Shown here: positions 61,278 through 64,000 of the stretch, in pieces
Position numbering within the stretch: the stretch's first letter is position 1
Layout: each line of letters begins with the position of its first letter
From: Sphingobium xenophagum NBRC 107872
GTDB lineage: Bacteria > Pseudomonadota > Alphaproteobacteria > Sphingomonadales > Sphingomonadaceae
Direction: 5' to 3'
Assembly (NCBI RefSeq): GCF_000367345.1
Contig: NZ_BARE01000001.1
Coordinates: 62,001 to 126,000 of the forward strand
DNA length: 64,000 bases
Made by a program: the position numbers and the translations under genes
Notes under the pieces: generated by a model
What the model was told of the DNA's origin: nothing
Databases searched by the model: none
The model's input: only the letters and a program-made list of their open reading frames with translations

Positions 61278-62306
61278 ATGACAGCACCCGCCCCCGGTAA
61301 CGTCCACCCCATCGGCCGCGCCAAAAGCGCGCCGTCGCTGGCCCCCATCATGAATCTGGTCGCCGACGGCATGAACCAGGTCAATGCCGTGATTCTGGAC
61401 CGGATGCAGTCGCGCATCCCGCTGATCCCCGAACTGGCCGGGCATTTGATTGCAGGCGGCGGCAAGAGGCTGCGGCCTATGCTGACATTGGCCTGCGCCG
61501 ATCTGGTCGGCTATGCCGGATCGCGCCACTACAAGCTGGCCGCCGCGGTCGAATTCATCCACACCGCTACGCTGTTGCATGACGATGTCGTCGATGGATC
61601 GGGCCTGCGCCGGGGCCGCAAGACCGCCAACATCATCTGGGGCAACAGCGCGAGCGTGCTGGTCGGCGACTTCCTCTTCTCCCGCTCCTTCGAGCTGATG
61701 GTCGAGGCGGAATCGCTCAAAGTCCTGAAAATCCTGGCCAACGCATCGGCGGTGATTGCGGAGGGTGAAGTCAACCAGCTGACCGCCCAGCGCAAGATCG
61801 ACACCAGCGAGGACCAGTATCTCGACATTATCGGCGCCAAGACCGCAGCGCTGTTCGCCGCCGCCTGCCGCATTTCCGCCGTGGTCGCCGACCGGGACGA
61901 GCGGGAGGAGCAGGCGCTCGACGTCTATGGCCGCAATCTGGGCATCGCCTTCCAGCTGATCGACGATGCGATCGATTATGAATCGGACGGCGCGACCATG
62001 GGCAAGGATGCGGGCGATGATTTCCGCGATGGCAAGGTGACGCTGCCGGTGATCCTGGCCTATGCCCGTGGCAGCGATGAGGATCGCGCCTTCTGGAAGG
62101 CGGCGATCGCGGGCCACAAGATCAGCGATGATGATCTGACCCACGCCACCGGCCTGCTGCGCCGCACCGGCGCGATCGCCGACACGCTCGCCCGCGCCCG
62201 CCATTACGGCCAGCGCGCGATCGACGCGCTGGGCATGTTCGACAATGGCAAGGCCAAGGCCGCGCTGACCGAAGCCGTCGAATTTGCAACGATCCGCGCC
62301 TATTGA
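61278..62306 (+). CDS. ispB: Polyprenyl diphosphate synthase (ubiquinone side chain)
   Basis: A 342-residue trans-prenyltransferase. The first Asp-rich motif is LLHDDVVDGS, the second LIDDAIDYESD, and GGGKRLRPML is the IPP-binding site. Length and motifs match octaprenyl/decaprenyl synthases that make the ubiquinone tail; sphingomonads usually make Q-10. The start at 61278 (MTAPAPG) is preferred over an upstream in-frame ATG that is antisense to chorismate mutase. A repeat element follows. Confidence 0.93.
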   Translation: MTAPAPGNVHPIGRAKSAPSLAPIMNLVADGMNQVNAVILDRMQSRIPLIPELAGHLIAGGGKRLRPMLTLACADLVGYAGSRHYKLAAAVEFIHTATLLHDDVVDGSGLRRGRKTANIIWGNSASVLVGDFLFSRSFELMVEAESLKVLKILANASAVIAEGEVNQLTAQRKIDTSEDQYLDIIGAKTAALFAAACRISAVVADRDEREEQALDVYGRNLGIAFQLIDDAIDYESDGATMGKDAGDDFRDGKVTLPVILAYARGSDEDRAFWKAAIAGHKISDDDLTHATGLLRRTGAIADTLARARHYGQRAIDALGMFDNGKAKAALTEAVEFATIRAY

Positions 62307-62341
62307 GGATTTGGGCCCGCATTTCGTCTGACCAGCAAAGG

Positions 62342-62411
62342 CCGTTCGCCCTGTTTCGAAGGGTCATTCTCCTTAGAAAGTATCAGGCTCCGACAGGCTC
62401 AGCCCGAACGG
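62342..62411. repeat. Paired REP-like element between ispB and the TauE gene (inverted copy)
   Basis: CCGTTCGCCCTGTTTCGAAG and CCGACAGGCTCAGCCCGAAC-GG pair head to head. Here the CCC-type arm comes first, the opposite order from the copies at 34156, 38997 and 50171. Confidence 0.82.
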
Positions 62412-62436
62412 GATGGGGTGGCGGGCCAAAGCACCC

Positions 62437-63216
62437 ATGATCCTGACCCCCGAAACCCTCGCCTTCCTGATGGCCGCCGCATTGACGGCGAGCTGTATCG
62501 ACGCGATGGCGGGTGGCGGCGGGCTTATCACCCTGCCCGCGCTGATGGCCGCCGGCATTCCGCCGGTGCAGGCTGTCGCCACCAACAAGCTGCAAAGCTG
62601 CTTTGGCACATTCGGCGCGTGCCTCGCCTATGCCCGGCGCGGGCATATGGACCTCAAAACCTACAAGGCGCCGGTGATCGCCGCCTTCATCGGCTCGGTC
62701 GGCGGCGCATGGCTGCTCCAGCGGGTCGATCCGTCGATCCTGGCCGGGCTGATGCCTGCCTTGCTCATCACCATCGCCGCCTATTTCACCTTCTCTCCCA
62801 AGCTGGGCGAGGCAGACCGGCACGCGCGCGTCGGCATTGCTGCGCTAAGCGGCCTGATCGGCGTCATCGGCTTTTACGACGGCTTTTTCGGTCCAGGCGC
62901 GGGCGCTTTCTACACAACCATCTTTCTGGCGCTGGGCGGCCTGTCGATCCTGCGCGCCACCGCCCAGACCAAGGCCGCCAATTTCGCCAGCAATGTTGCA
63001 GGCCTGCTGACCATGGTGGCTGGCGGCCATGTGCTATGGGTCGCGGGCCTCACCATGGCGATCGGCAGTATCATCGGCGGGCAGGTGGGATCGCATCTGG
63101 CCATGCGCTTCGGCTCCAGGCTGATCAAGCCGCTGCTGATCATCATGTCGCTGGCGCTGACGACCAAGATGCTGATCGATCCGAAGAACCCGATTCACAT
63201 CTACCTGTTCGGCTGA
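62437..63216 (+). CDS. TauE/SafE family anion exporter-like protein
   Basis: A 259-residue membrane protein with about eight helices. It starts MILTPETLAFLMAAALTASC and has DAMAGGGGLITLPALMAAGI and the repeat-2 match YDGFFGPGAGAFYTTIFLAL. The family moves sulfite, sulfoacetate or similar anions. No sulfonate genes are nearby, so the substrate is unknown. The last 16 bp overlap the convergent hybrid kinase gene. An ATG eight codons upstream, in the repeat, is less likely. Confidence 0.92.
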   Translation: MILTPETLAFLMAAALTASCIDAMAGGGGLITLPALMAAGIPPVQAVATNKLQSCFGTFGACLAYARRGHMDLKTYKAPVIAAFIGSVGGAWLLQRVDPSILAGLMPALLITIAAYFTFSPKLGEADRHARVGIAALSGLIGVIGFYDGFFGPGAGAFYTTIFLALGGLSILRATAQTKAANFASNVAGLLTMVAGGHVLWVAGLTMAIGSIIGGQVGSHLAMRFGSRLIKPLLIIMSLALTTKMLIDPKNPIHIYLFG

Positions 63217-64000
63217 TCGTCGGACTGGAGCAAGGCGGCGACCCGGCGGCGCAATTCCTCGACGGCGAAGGGCTTGGTCAGCACTTCCATGCCATGTTCG
63301 ATATGCCCGTGGTTCAGCACGGCATTTTCAGCATAACCCGTCACGAACAAGATGCGCAGGTCCGGCCGCAATGCCCGCGCCGCGTCGGCTACCTGCCGCC
63401 CGTTCAGCCCGCCCGGCAAGCCGACATCGGTAACCAGCAGGTCTATCCGCGCCGGTGATTCCAGCACCTTGAGGCCCGATGGCCCATCGCCCGCTTCGAC
63501 GCAGGCATAGCCAAGATCGGTCAGGGCATCGACCATCAGCATGCGAACCGATGGTTCATCGTCGATTACCAGCACCGTCTCGCCCGCTTCGGCTTCGGTG
63601 GCGGCGTCGGGCAGGGCCGGACTTTCCTCATCCTCTTCGCCGCGATGGCGCGGCAGATAGACGCACACCGTCGTCCCCTGTCCGATTTCGGAATAGAGGC
63701 GGACATGGCCGTGGCTCTGCCGGGCAAAGCCATAAACCATCGACAGGCCCAGCCCCGTCCCCTGCCCCATCGGCTTGGTGGTGAAGAAGGGATCGAACAC
63801 CCGGTCCAGAAGCGTCTTTTCAATGCCGGTCCCGGTATCGCTGACGGACACGGTAACATATTGGCCCGGCGTCAGCCCATGGTCGCGGGCGGTGCGATCG
63901 TCCAGCCATCGATTGGCGGTCTCGATGGTGATCTTGCCCCCGTCCGGCATGGCGTCGCGCGCATTGATGCACAGGTTGAGCAGCGCATTTTCCAGCTGGT
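63201..64000 (-). CDS. Hybrid sensor histidine kinase/response regulator (5' end outside the window)
   Basis: The C-terminal 265 residues of a larger protein; the frame is open to the window edge. The visible HATPase part has QLENALLNLCINARDA (N box), SDTGTGIEKT (G1), FDPFFTTKP (F box) and GTGLGLSMV (G2). A C-terminal receiver domain follows with VIDDEPSVRML, phospho-acceptor Asp in LLVTDVGLPGG and the Lys in LTKPFAVEEL. Sensor and dimerisation domains are missing. It overlaps the TauE-like gene tail to tail by 16 bp. Confidence 0.93.
   Translation of the reverse strand, partial: QLENALLNLCINARDAMPDGGKITIETANRWLDDRTARDHGLTPGQYVTVSVSDTGTGIEKTLLDRVFDPFFTTKPMGQGTGLGLSMVYGFARQSHGHVRLYSEIGQGTTVCVYLPRHRGEEDEESPALPDAATEAEAGETVLVIDDEPSVRMLMVDALTDLGYACVEAGDGPSGLKVLESPARIDLLVTDVGLPGGLNGRQVADAARALRPDLRILFVTGYAENAVLNHGHIEHGMEVLTKPFAVEELRRRVAALLQSDDQPNR

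Overview
The window looks like chromosomal DNA of a Sphingomonadaceae alphaproteobacterium (Sphingobium/Sphingomonas-like). This is inferred from high GC content with strong third-position GC bias, a UrcA-family secreted protein, a PF10118 hydrolase next to a TetR gene, the 1,558-residue NAD-type glutamate dehydrogenase, alphaproteobacterial GAAC-N7-GAAC LexA-type boxes, and dispersed paired repeats built on CCGTTCGGGCTGAGC...GTCGAAG. There is no phage, plasmid, IS element, CRISPR array or rRNA. Most of the window is housekeeping DNA with about 62 protein genes and two tRNAs.

Layout. 1-7.2 kb: a TonB-dependent receptor cut by the window edge, an enoyl-CoA hydratase, a GTP cyclohydrolase I gene overlapping a pteridine-reductase-like SDR, a MocA-like nucleotidyltransferase and an MFS exporter with an extra C-terminal domain. 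7.3-13.1 kb: a thiolase/FadB-like beta-oxidation pair, then galE, a YbaK-type deacylase and 6-phosphogluconolactonase. 13.1-16.8 kb: three small conserved or acidic proteins, a LytS/LytTR two-component pair and UrcA. 16.8-17.7 kb has no recognisable gene but carries a minus-strand terminator. 17.7-25.8 kb: uvrA with a LexA box, the giant glutamate dehydrogenase and tRNA-Gln. 25.9-32.6 kb: a tandem pair of related long hairpins, a MarR regulator, a lipoprotein, transporters, an isomerase-like crotonase and a Rieske oxygenase/FAD oxidoreductase pair. 32.7-36.5 kb: a GIY-YIG nuclease nested among repeats, pyrB with a metal-site-less dihydroorotase homologue, and a YihY protein. 36.5-41 kb: tRNA-Trp, secE, nusG, rplK, rplA and a DbpA-type helicase. 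41-46 kb: an iron-sulfur photolyase, a YbaL antiporter, small membrane proteins, rplU and rpmA. 46-54 kb: two acetyltransferases, the TetR/hydrolase pair, obgE, proB, a sugar-epimerase-like protein, cvpA and radA. 54-64 kb: an EEP phosphatase/nuclease, a patatin-like protein, pterin carbinolamine dehydratase, a minimal metallopeptidase with ccmAB, chorismate mutase, polyprenyl synthase, a TauE protein and a partial hybrid kinase.

How the parts connect. The thiolase promoter and the TetR/hydrolase divergent promoter share a TTAC-N6-GTAA inverted motif, suggesting one TetR regulon covering lipid oxidation. folE, the FolM/PTR1-like SDR and the carbinolamine dehydratase form a set for a tetrahydropterin cofactor. 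uvrA and radA both carry LexA-type boxes. No complete new defence or mobile system was found. The least explained signals are structural: a perfect three-way-junction inverted repeat at 41.02-41.19 kb, the tandem 24-nt-loop hairpins at 25.88-26.02 kb, the hairpin that buries the galE ribosome site, and the orphan terminator upstream of uvrA.
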